Part shown: positions 1 to 11,375 of the stretch, one piece after another
How positions within the stretch are numbered: the first letter of the stretch is position 1
How the letters are laid out: the number at the start of each line of letters is the position of its first letter
Assembly (NCBI GenBank): GCA_021234155.1
Contig: JAJEKV010000030.1
Span: 16,422,003 to 16,486,002, forward strand
Direction: 5' to 3'
Length of the DNA stretch: 64,000 bases
From: Isoetes taiwanensis
Lineage: Eukaryota > Streptophyta > Lycopodiopsida > Isoetales > Isoetaceae
Program-made: the position numbers and the translations under genes
Notes under the pieces: generated by a model
The model's input: only the letters and a program-made list of their open reading frames with translations
Told to the model about the DNA's origin: nothing
Database searches by the model: none

Positions 1-1870
1 TTTTTTGTGTTTGGGAGGGATGGAGAAGAATCAGGGAATAAATCAGTAAGGCAAGGATATGCAATAAAATTTTGGATGCTGGAAGTTTTGCTGGGTATAG
101 GTAAAATATTTGGCTCAACTGAGTCTGCAAAAAATTCATCCAATTGATCCGCTAAAATATTAAAACTATTAGAGCATAATATTTTATCTGATTTGTCAGT
201 ATCTGAGATTGTGTTATCTTCAAGATTAAGAAGACTTCCTTTTTGTTGATCATGTTGAGGAGGATTTGCATTATCTGAAGAGCTCGACTTTTCAGAATTC
301 CAATTCTGCTGAGTAGCCAATTTTGTGTTGAATTCTGTAAGCATATTTTGATCTTTCTGATCTTTAATTAATGGAATCTCAGTCTCTGTCCCATCTTTGA
401 TAGCAGCCACCTTGTTAGCTTGAGTAGTATTGGAAGTATCCTTTGCATTTGTTTGAGTTCCCGAGTGGATAACAATACCTTGATTGACTTTTCTGGTCCC
501 CATAAGTTTTTGATGTTGAGAGGTTTCCAGACTGTCTTTCATAATATTGTTCAGAGTTTGGTGCAATGCAGAGGTAGCATTGACCATTTACTGATTTCCC
601 TTTTAAAAACTTCTTATAATTATCAGTGTTATCAGCCCTGACATTCACCAAGTTTTTGTTTTGAGATATTTCTGTGGGGAAAATCTTTTCCTTTTCCTTA
701 CTGCATGAAATATTGTGTGTCATACCCAGAGAGCCTCTGTTCAAAACAGAGATTTTAATTGGGGGTTGCTCCAAGGAGGAATAGCCAGAAAGTTGACTCT
801 TGAAGCTAATGGGAAGCAGTCAAGTTGGAGGATTTATCATTTGCAACTTTTTTCTTCCTTTGGATCCTCTTGAAACTGCCATTTGTATTCTTATTTTGCC
901 CTCTTTGAAGATCTGCATTTACCTTTTTTGATGTAATATTTTCACAACCTTTCCCTTGTTGAAGATTATCTTTGCTGTATGATGTAGTTGTAGCCATCAC
1001 CTGTCCCTTTCCCTTTCTCAATATTTAAGATATTATTTTCAACACAACCAATATTTGCAAAGTGCCTAGAATTGCACTTCAAGCAAATACATGGTAGACC
1101 AATCTATCTAAGATGTAGGGAATTAAGGTGGCCAAAGAAGTCAGTGAATGGAATAATGGTTGGCACAGGTTTAGAAAGGTCAATCTGGATATAACATCTT
1201 GGTGGCCTGTAGGGGAAATTATCAGAGGCAATGTAGGTCCCAAAGGAATTGAAAATTGAAGAATAGCATTCTTCATGCCAATAAATAGGACTCAGGTCAC
1301 TCATTGATACAGAAGCAAATAAAAAGTCTGTCCAGCTTATTGAGAGACAAGGAAGGGTCCCATTTGAGGAAAGACAATTGAAAGGAGTCACAAGTTGCAG
1401 TTCCAGTCTTGAGAAGATAGTTAGCAGTACGTGTGTTGCCACATTCAATCATGAGATAATGATAATTCAACCAGAAGATAGAGTTGATAATTATCCCTTT
1501 ATGAAATTTGAGTAATTGATCCCACATCCTGTCAATTTTAAGACCAACACTGCTAACTCTCACAATGACAGCATTATTTTTCAGAGTTTCAATTCTAGAG
1601 GCTATCAAAGGAGATTTTAAGGTAATACCTTAAACATATCCACAGATGGCGGGGTCACAGCTTTCAAAAGGTCCAAATCATTTGCCCATTGTCGGTCTGT
1701 TTGAGTTCGAGCCACAGGCCTAGGAACACCAGTTTGGATGGGAACACCATCAAGAGCTGGAGTGCCATTGTATTCTGGATCTTTGCACAAATTATCCCAT
1801 ATTGGAGGGAAATGATTAAGAGGATGCATGCCTTTATTTGAGAGACCCAAGTTAGAAAAGTCTCCAAATT
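1..1870 (-). pseudogene. DUF4283/zinc-knuckle gag-like protein (LINE ORF1 type), decayed
   Basis: On the minus strand the reading frame runs through several overlapping open stretches (about 1850-1617, 1608-1297, 1448-1104, 1021-806, 774-415), so it is broken by frameshifts and stops. The middle part has the DUF4283 look: a block ending KWDPSLSLNK, then IYWHEECYSSIFNSFGTYIA and RCYIQIDLSKPVP, the usual 'direct sense of words plus DLSKP' pattern of plant LINE ORF1/gag-like proteins. At 1044-1085 it is followed by CLKCNSRHFANIGC, a zinc knuckle with His one residue early compared with CX2CX4HX4C. Such proteins bind RNA as the first ORF of LINEs; no reverse transcriptase is next to it here. The C-terminal tail is Lys/Asn/Ser-rich. 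Family assignment is inferred from motif order; it could be a host-domesticated DUF4283 gene, but the breaks argue for a relic. Confidence 0.6.
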
Positions 1871-3050
1871 TAAGAAATCCGGAGGGGTTTTTTTAGTAGA
1901 AAGAGATCGGCTCTGTCAGTAGGCGGGAGTTGCAAGGCTTGATGGGGGAATCGAAATAGTTTGAATGTTTAGGGTTTTTTGGGAAAAAACTTTTTTAGGA
2001 ATAACAGACAACTCCATTTATGATGAAAAAAGGCCAGGAGAAAGAAACAAGAAGCTTGAAGGCAGAAAAATGAGGAAGATCGAAGAGGAAGCAGAAATCT
2101 ACACCTAAGGTGGATCATTAACCATGAATTCGCCATGAAACGACAAATCTAAAGACAAAATGCTAAATTGAATTGTTCTAATTCTCTGTGTAAACCTTCA
2201 CAATGATCGTTTCTTCTGCCCAGTCACAATTAACTCTAAAAATTCCTGTTGCTGAGATCTTACTGTCACCTATGAATTCCTCCAACCAAGAATTAAGCAT
2301 CTCTGTTTTGAATTCAATGCAGCTAGGAACAAAAGTGTACTCTTGATGAAATAAAGAATCAGGAAAGAAATTGTTTGTTACCAATGAATTCCATAATTTC
2401 GAGGGGGATCCTGATAAAAAACCACAAGTAAATCTCGGTCCATGCTTGAGAATTGTGAAGATTTTTATATCCATCAAGAGCTCGGAGTTTGAGGAATTGG
2501 TTGATGCTGGCCCTCTACAGGGGCAGCAAGTAGATCTCCTTCAATTTCGATCCAAATCGAGCAGAAATTGATGAATTCAGAGAGAAAATTGCCAAGATTT
2601 GGGTTTGAACAGAAAATAGTGGAAAAGGACAAAAAAATCAAGAAAAATGGCGCACGTCATTTTTTCTGCATTGAATATATCGCGTCACATAAGGAGGTGT
2701 AGTTTTTGGAGGTGCAGTTTATAAGTAAGTGTAGTTTTTAAGGAGGTTTTTTTTAAAATGATGTATGGTTCTCTAAAGGGGTGTGGTATTTTAAGGTTCT
2801 TTATAGCCAATTGTGTAAGTACCATTATACAACCATTGCACTAATCCCATCCATATGACACCCCATAAAGTATTCATATTGTCATTATATGCCATGTGTA
2901 AAAATGCAATATCTCATCTATTGTCCCTCTACTCCTAATCCTTATAGAAAACTAGAATGCAAAGGCATTATGAAGATTCCAAATTGAATTGAACTGAATT
3001 TAACTTTAACATCCATAAGGACCAACAAGTCTATCAGATCCAGTGAGAAT
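1871..3050. other. No recognisable gene; probable 5' part of the LINE relic
   Basis: An open frame of 99 codons lies at 2178-2477 on the minus strand (contains SWLEEFIGDSKISATGIFRV), with no family I recognise. It may be the upstream end of the gag-like relic at 1-1870 or an unrelated exon. 2650-2800 is purine-rich with repeats of 'gtgtagtttttaagg' type. Nothing else is supportable. Confidence 0.3.
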
Positions 3051-3554
<504 letters not shown>

Positions 3555-6375
3555 TAAACATGCCACCTAGGCTCAAACATGCCAATGTGGCTCAAACATG
3601 CCACCAAGGTGGCTCAAACATGCCAAGGTGGCTCAAACATGCCGCCAAGGTGGCTCCAACATGCCAAGGTGGCTCCAAGATGCCATGCGAGCTCTAACAT
3701 GCCATGCGGGCACCAACATGCCAAAGTGGCACAAACATGCCACGTGGGCTCCACCATGCCACCTAGGCTCCAACATGCCAAGGTGGGCTCCAACACGCCA
3801 CCTAGGCTCCAACACGCCACCTAGGCTCAAACATGCCAAGGTGGCTCAAACATGCCACCTAGGCTCCAACATGCCACCTAGGCTCAAACATGCCAAGATG
3901 GCTCAAACATGCCACGTGGACTCCAACATGCCACTTAGGCTCCAGCATACCAAGGTGGCTCAAACATGCCACCTGGGCTCCAACATGACAAGGTGGCTCA
4001 AACATGCCAAGGTGGCTCAAACATGCCACGTGGGCTCCAACATGCCACCTAGGCTCCAACATGCCAAGGTGGCTCAAACATGCCACGTGGGCTCCAACAT
4101 GCCTCGTGGGCTCCAAGATGCCACAAGGGCTCTAACATGCCAGGGTGGCTGAAACATGCCACGTCCAACAAGCCACCTAGGCTCCAACATGCCAAGGTGG
4201 TTCAAACATGCCACGTGGGCTCCAACATGCCACCTATACTTTAACTTGCCAAGGTGGCTCAAATATGCCACGTGGGCTCCAACATGCCACCTAGGCTTCA
4301 ACATGCCCAGGTGGCTCAAACATGCCACGTGTGCTCTAACATGCCACCTAGGCTCCAACATGCCAAGGTGGCTCAAACATGCCAAGGCGCTCAAACACGC
4401 CACCTAGGCTCCAACATGCCACCTAGGCTTAAACATGCCAAGGTGGTTCAAACATGCCATGCGGCTCCAACGTGCCATCTAAGCTCCAACATGCGAAGGT
4501 GGCTCAATCATGCCAAGGTGGCTCAAACATGCCACCTAGGCTCAAACATGCCAAAGTGGCTCAAACATGCCACGGGCTCCAACATGCCACCTAGGCTCCA
4601 ACATGCCAAGGTGGCTCAAACATGCCACGTGGGCCAATATGCCACCTAGGCTCCAACATGCCAAGATGGCTCAAACATGTCATGCGGGCTCCAACATGCC
4701 ACCTCGGCTCTAACATGCCAAGACGGCTCAAACATGCCACTTAGGCTCAAACATGAACATGGGTTCCAACATGCCACCTAGGCTCAAGCATGCCAAGGTG
4801 GCTCACAACATGCCACCAAGGCTCCAACATGCCAAGGTGGCTCCACAATGCCACCTAGGCTCAAACATGCCAAGGTGGCTCAAACATGCGACGCGAGCTA
4901 CAAATGCCACATAGGCTCTGACATGCCAAGGTGTCTCAAACATGGCAAGGTGGCTCAAACATGCCACGTGGCTCCAACATGCCACCTAGGCTCCAACATG
5001 CAAGGTGGCTCAAACATGCCACCTAGGCTCAAATATGCCAAAATGGCTCAATCATGCCACGCGGGCTCGAACATGCCACATAGGCTCAAACATGCCAAGG
5101 TGGCTCACAACATGCTACCAAGGCTCCAACATGCCAACGTGGCTCAAACATACCACGCAGGCTCCAACATGCCACCTAGGTTCAAGCATGCCAAGGTGGC
5201 TCAAGCATGCCACCTAGGCTCCAACATGCCACCTAGGCTCAAACATGCCAAGGTGGCTCAAACATGCCATGTGGACTCCAACATGCCATCTAGGCTCCAA
5301 ATGCCAAGGTGGCTCAAGCATGCCACATGCCACCTAGGCTCAAACATGCCAAGGTGGCTCAAACATGCTACGTGGGCTCCAACAAACCAAGGTGGCTCAA
5401 ACATGCCAAGATGGCTCAAACATGCTGGCTCAAACATACCACCTAGGCCCTAATATGCCAAGCTGGCTCCAACATGCCAAGGTGGCTCAAACATACCACC
5501 TAGGCCCTAGCATGCCAAGGAGGCTCGAACATGCCATGTGGGCTCCAACATGCCACCTAGGCTCCAACATGCAAAGGTGGCTCAAACATACCACCTAGGC
5601 CCTAACATGTCAAGGTGGCTCAAACATGCCATGTGGGCTCCAATATGCCATCTAGGCTCCAACATGCCAAGGTGGCTCAAGCATGCCACCTAGGCACCAA
5701 CATGCCACCTAGGCTCAAACACGCCAAGGTGGCTCAAAGATGCCAAGGTGGGCCAAACTTCCCATGTGGGCTCCAACATGCCACCTGGGCTCCAACATGC
5801 CAAGGTGGCTCAAGCATGCCACCTAGGCACCAACATGCCACCTAGGCTCAAACATGCCAAGGTGGCTCAAACATGCCACGTGGGCTCCAACATGCCACTT
5901 AGGCTCCAACATGCCAAGGTGGCTCAAATATGCCACTCGGCTCAAACATGCCAAGGTGGCTCCAACATGCCACCTAGGCTCCAACATGCCAAGGTGGCTC
6001 AAACATGCCATGCGGGCTCAAACATGCCACCTAGGCACCAACATGCCACCTAGGCTCAAACATGCCAAGGTGGCTCAAACATGTCAAGGTGGCTCAAACG
6101 TGCCACACGGGCTCCAACATGCCAAGGTGGCTCAAACATGCCACGTGGGCTCCAAACATGCCAAGGTGGCTCAAACATGCCACTAGGCTCAAACATGCCA
6201 AGGTGGCTCAAACATGACACGCGGGCTCCACACGCCACCTAGGCTCCAACATGCCAAGGTGGCTCAAACATACCACCTAGGCCCTAACATGCCATGTGGG
6301 CTCCAACATGCCACCCAGGCTCCAACATGCCAAGGTGGCTCAAGCATGCCACCTAGGCTCAAGCATGCCACCTAG
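3555..6375. repeat. 19-bp-unit satellite array with G-box and CCTAGG variants
   Basis: About 2.8 kb (roughly 150 units) of a diverged 19-bp repeat. Three main unit types recur: ccacctaggctccaacatg, ccaaggtggctcaaacatg and ccacgtgggctccaacatg, often alternating as 38-bp or 57-bp higher-order units. The second type usually has caaacatg, the others mostly ccaacatg. The third type holds CCACGTGG, a perfect palindromic G-box/ABRE core; I count eleven CACGTG sites (near 3741, 3913, 4027, 4084, 4212, 4269, 4326, 4626, 4964, 5877, 6142). Because 19 is 3n+1, every frame reads the same 19-residue peptide cycle, which explains the long stop-free stretches (up to 201 codons) on both strands. The right edge decays gradually to about 6375. 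I see no start context, splice sites or flanking gene, so I treat it as non-coding. Confidence 0.95.
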
Positions 6376-7367
6376 GCACTCCAAGTGGTGACATGGCATG
6401 CCAAATAAGCAAGGCCAAGTTTTGACTAGGCTAAAAATGGAAAGATGTCCATCTTTGGTCTTTTCATTGGGTGATGTTGGCAAATTTTGTGTGACATGGC
6501 TAGATGATGGTGACGTGGACATGATGACTAGGATTTTATGCAAGAAATATAATAACCTTTGGAATTTTTGGTAGAGGAGTTTGGCAAGGGATAGAATAGA
6601 GGGTTTTGCGCTGACACCTTTCCCCAAATCGAACCAGGCCAGGACTTTGTGCGGGTTCCTCACCAGATGGGAGAGGCCAGACCCCAGGAGACGGACCTCA
6701 GAAAGGTTGCTGAGGCAGCCTTTCCTGCCAGCGCTCCTCCGGGAGGGCAAATGCCAATGCCCCCCCTCCAGGAGCTCGGTTTCCCTATTCGACCATTGAA
6801 TCCGCTGTTCAAGTAACCTGCTTCGAGTAGGTTCAAAAAAATCCAAGATCGGCCCGAGAGGACTTATCAAACTGCGAAGCATCCTGCGGTCGTCGTGTAG
6901 AAACCCAAGTGTTTTGTTGTTCGGGCAGTACAGAGGCTGCAGAATGGAGATTCGACTTCGCCATGTCATCTGGAATGCTGAAATTACCCTAGGGACTAAG
7001 TTACACTGTCATTACTGGCAACGAAAGAAACACGAACCCTCTACATGGCAGTATTCCGCAACTGCCTCTTGGGCCAATTGACTATGAACGTGTTGGACAT
7101 GAGCTACTTTGGCGCTTCTTGAAGAAAGAGTGGTCGTCTGCCCACAAAACTTGGTCTCCATGCTAATATCGATGTTTTCAGTCCATTGGCAAAGTCAGTT
7201 CACAGTTTCAGAGTGGGAGAGTTGCCCGTCCGTGGACAGGGCCCTTCGGGAAAGACACTTGGGGAGAACTGCTTCCGGAAGGTTTTAAGGGTCCGTCTTC
7301 TAGTGCCAACATGCTCCCTCTACGTGATGACATTGTGCAAGATCCTGGTCAAATCTGACTAGGATAT
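6376..7367. other. GC-richer segment, possible gene or transposon fragment
   Basis: Unlike the AT-rich surroundings, about 6560-7330 is GC-rich. It has open frames on both strands: 6581-6799 on plus and 6340-6969 on minus, the latter entering the satellite edge. Plus-strand translation gives patches such as VPHQMGEARPQETDLRKVAE and FPIRPLNPLFK but is broken by stops. I do not recognise a family. It could be a processed-gene fragment captured next to the array or internal sequence of an unrecognised retroelement. Confidence 0.25.
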
Positions 7368-7462
7368 GGCCTCCAAAATATAAATCCTGTGTGTTGCTAG
7401 GTTATTGAAGGGTTTATGTTATGGAGGTCGAGTTTTAGTCGGTTGCACTTAGGACATGGTCG

Positions 7463-7973
7463 AGAAGCTGCAGTTGAAAACACGAAGCAATAGGAACTAA
7501 TATAATGGGTTTTGGATTTATCCTCCTCCCAGTGTAGCAATTAGAAGTCAAGAGCGCCTTTTGCAGTAGCAAAATTGTTTGGGATCATTCGGGATGGCCA
7601 ATAGATCCAAACTCGGTTATTTCAGTTGCCAGCATGTTTAGAAAAGGTACACCTAGCTATCCAAGAAAATGACCACGTTTTGGCCTTCGAAATGTAAACC
7701 CTACAATAACCTAGCAACACACAGGGTTTACGTTTCGGAGGCCAAAACACGGTCGTTTTCTTAGATAACTAGGTGCACCTTTTCTAAGCATGTATGCAGA
7801 GCCATGGCAACTGAAATAACAGAGTTTGGATCTATTGGCCATCCCGAATGATCCCAAACAATTTTGCTACTGCAAAAGGCGCTCTTGAGTTCTAATTGCT
7901 ATACTGGGAGGAGGATAAATCCAAAACCCATTCTGTCAATTCCTATTGCTTCGTGTTTTCAAATGCAGCTTCT
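7463..7973. repeat. Long inverted repeat (hairpin), arms about 240 bp, loop 22 bp
   Basis: Left arm 7463-7701 is the near-exact reverse complement of right arm 7724-7973, separated by a 22-bp loop (tacaataacctagcaacacaca). The arms differ by scattered substitutions and small indels. A third partial copy of the stem-loop tip lies just upstream at 7368-7430 (starts ggcctccaaaata). The right arm end is followed by a direct repeat of an 18-19 bp ttttcaaatgcagcttct unit. It could be a foldback/MITE-type element or an inverted duplication; transcription would give a long double-stranded RNA. Confidence 0.93.
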
Positions 7974-9600
7974 TTTTCAAATGCAGCTTCTCAAATGAGT
8001 TGTTTCTCTAAATTTAAATAAAAGCCACATATATTTTATTTCATTGAGACAACAACTACATTAAGAAACAACGTATCTACTTCTTAGTAGCTACATATCA
8101 AATCAAGGAAAACAACGTTTGAAAATAACAATTTTTCTTAAACCCTATATGTGGGTTTCTTTAAAACTACGTATTATTTTTTAAGAAAACAATGATAACA
8201 TTTAAAACCAACATGTAAAGAAAAAACATATTACATATAGAAACTAGTCAAAAGCACGTTTGATCACATTTTACAGAAATTACATATTTTGATAATGTTC
8301 TTTTGTCTCTGTAATTTATCATATGAAGACTTTAAGCATAATTTGTAGGCAATTATACTTGACATCAGAGCAAGGTATATGTTCTCATACTCATGACATG
8401 ATTATTTGCTAACTTTGTGTGAACATTAATTAAAGTTTGAGTCACATTGGCAAAAATAGCTAGGGACATGATTATTTGCTAATTTTGTATGAACTTGGAT
8501 GTCAGAAATCATCAACAATTCTTGGATTATTGTGTATTTTATGCTCTGCTTAAACATCTTCTGCAACTCTTCTCTGCGCCTCAAATTAGACAACAAAATC
8601 AGACAACACAAGGGAAGGCAGGCCGTTTGGGTTTCCTGTGCACACCCAACTCCGACATATCCTTGTAGCCACAACCTCATGGCAAGAAGAACATAGATTA
8701 GAAAGGAAAAATAGCAAATAAGTAGAAAGGAGCATGGCGACACCATCGAATGTTGCAAGACTTTTTGGTTGTCCAGTCCACTTATAACCCTTCAGTTAGA
8801 CTATCAGTGATGACTACAAGAATGATAAAATCAGTTCGCAAAAAAGAACAATGCCACCTTGTGCAAATGAGTAAGGAGCCCAAAAAAGAGACATTTGTTG
8901 GATTTTATCACAACATTGTGAATCACCTAATGGTAACCACTGATATGCTTCTACCATCATCTCCTGCAACGTGGGCATATTCGTGTTGCCTTCCCTATTG
9001 TTGCTGGGAGAAAAATGACCTTTAACTTCCCTAAAGAAAGAACGTACACAATTTTGGACTTAGAAGTATTCTAGAACCCCGTATTAACACTAGCTACATA
9101 ATGTTTCATGATAAAGATGGACCTAGTCAATTGCCCTCATCATGGCTTAGCTAAAATAAATAATTTCAAACTAGATATTGTGGTATTCAAATTAATCAAA
9201 GCATTATTTTTTACTGTAGAATATTTCCACATCATTAACAAAATTATCTATTGATTGTTAAAAAAATTTCTTGAAGCAAGAATGTGAAAAGAATAGATGA
9301 GTGTGAAAGAACATTGCAAGAAAGTAATGGGGAGCTCCCTCTTATTTCACCAAGGATATAATATCTCATTCGGGATGGCGCCCACCCAACCTTATAACAA
9401 GAGGGAGAGTAAAGATGATGCCGGTTCTATCCCCTCGTTATTCCCGCTTTGTACACAATGGGCAATATTGGATGGCTGGCCACCGAAACTTTAGAAAGAT
9501 AGTGTCAAGCTTGAACTAATCGTTGGACAAACTATCACTTGACGATTGCCCAAGGATTTAAGGATTAGCAATATCTAGCAAAATCACTAATACATCATCT
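7974..9600. other. No gene seen; contains a dispersed repeat copy (about 8085-8230)
   Basis: AT-rich. 8085-8230 resembles 13,590-13,740 in the same orientation (shared blocks such as acaacgtttgaaaa/acaacatttgaaaa and ctacgtatt/ttacgtatt). 'gacatgattatttgctaa' occurs twice, near 8395 and 8465. Short open frames at 8426-9025 and 9297-9494 have no recognisable motif. Confidence 0.4.
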
Positions 9601-10250
9601 TCTCCACATTCCATCCTTAGACTATATTAATGTCCATATAGGTGAAAAATCTTCGGAAGAAATAGGCATCTTTTTGCTGCGGTTGTGTCTTTGGATAGGT
9701 TGCTCATGGTCACTTTCTTGAACAAAAGGAAGTTGAACGGCATGGGGCATACTCTTAAGTGCAGTTGCATATGATGCTGGTCTACTTGGCATTTTGCTTC
9801 ATTGCATTCGCATATAACAGGGGTTAAGCTCAAAGACCTTGGTGCTTAAAACGACATCATCAAATTACTTAACACACCGAGAATAGCAACAACATTCTTA
9901 AGGCAAAAGCATAAATTTAAAAGGGTTTACCTTCCTATGTTTGGCATTGAGAACGCCATCTTTTCCAAAAATACCAAGTATTATATAGTTTGCCATTGAA
10001 TCGCTCGGTATAGATCCACCAACAATGGTGACCACCTTTCTACAAGCCAATTCAGACAAAGATGGCGCCGGAAGAGGGCTGAAAAGTAGGACTTATAGAA
10101 GCCAAGAGGATCGCCCAAAGTGTGTCCTATTAATCCATTTAAGTGCAACATCATAGTCGTCACCCCCGGGCCCATCATCTCGTCCATTGATACCAAGTAA
10201 GCGTGTTCAAAGGTCTATTAGTCACCCGCACTTGCACCCCCGCAACAAAT

Positions 10251-11371
10251 AATTAAGTAAAATGTTCTTGCATCAATTTGCTTAGTTGGCAAGCATGAAC
10301 AATGCACTGTGTTTTTAAGAGACATGAAAGAAATCGATAATGTGAGCTAAGCCCGGATGCCTTAGGCTCCACATTGAATGGTGATTGGGAAAATTTTAGA
10401 CTATTGTGGATATGAAGGGAAACAATTATATGCGATTACGCATTACCAAAGAAACTTCTAGAGAAAAACAAGGCAAGTAAAAATTAAATACCATTGACAC
10501 GAAGATGCGCATATCTTGGCCAATGCATCCAAAAAAAGATACTTTATCACTAAGGAGGACACACCAAACCACGTAAAGTAAGAACTTGATTTATTACTAG
10601 AATGAACAGGTGAAAAGGTCCCAATGACTTGCAACTAACTAAGTTGGAGACTCATAGCATGCGCGATCTTTGAATGAACACCGCAAATCATGGCACGGGC
10701 GATGTAGTAGATCACGACCGCCCTTGATAATGTAAAGGTCTTCTCAACCGTTTGTAGAGGACCTTGGTGGGAATTAAAAAGTAATCGAACATGAGAGATG
10801 AAGAAGTGAATCACAAAACTAGCTATATGAGATGGTCCAAAACTTATTACCCCTCGACTTTGGGTCCAAAGACAACCGAGTCGAAGTCGAAGTCATTGTC
10901 CGCTTAATGGTAAACGTAAACCCGCATGGCGTAGAGATTTAAGTCACAACTTATAAATTATCAAAGTCATTTCTAACATGCTAGAACTTCATATGCTTAC
11001 GGGTCACCACGGTCTATTCGACAAGTTTCACAATAGAACTGGGAAGGAATGTCCGGATCAGCTCCTTCGAAGTGTTCTCTCGGAATTATAACACAATTCA
11101 GGTGTTGCCAAACACCACAATCGCGATTATCCACCGCAAACGGCATGTAAGAAAGCAGATGTATTATTGACTTGATGACAATTCGGACATTTCTAACGAA
11201 CATGAATCGTTGTCGACGTTCCTAAAACAAACTGAATCATTGTGCCCGGATCCGGGAACTTCCACACCGACAACGTACTTCCCAAGTAGCTGGTTCATCT
11301 TGATCGTCACGATCATTACAATGCTTGCAAAACCCATCCGGGTATTCTTATTGCCGGTTGCTAATTCCATC
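10251..11371. repeat. Tandem duplication inside the SIZ1-like relic, copy A
   Basis: Starts aattaagtaaaatgtt and ends ttgccggttgctaattccatc; repeated directly at 11,376-12,486. It includes the PHD exon at 10,997-11,203 and the first PINIT piece. Differences from copy B are mostly 1-4 nt indels next to CG dinucleotides. Confidence 0.93.
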
Positions 11372-11375
11372 GCTT

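Noticed and set aside
3579-6238. Long open frames (up to 201 codons) in the satellite on both strands
   Set aside because: They follow from a stop-free 19-bp unit read in rotating frames; no start context, splice sites or codon bias. Not called as genes.
3555-6375. Possible CRISPR-like repeat/spacer array
   Set aside because: No unique spacers: the repeats abut each other and vary gradually, and the window is eukaryotic. It is a satellite.
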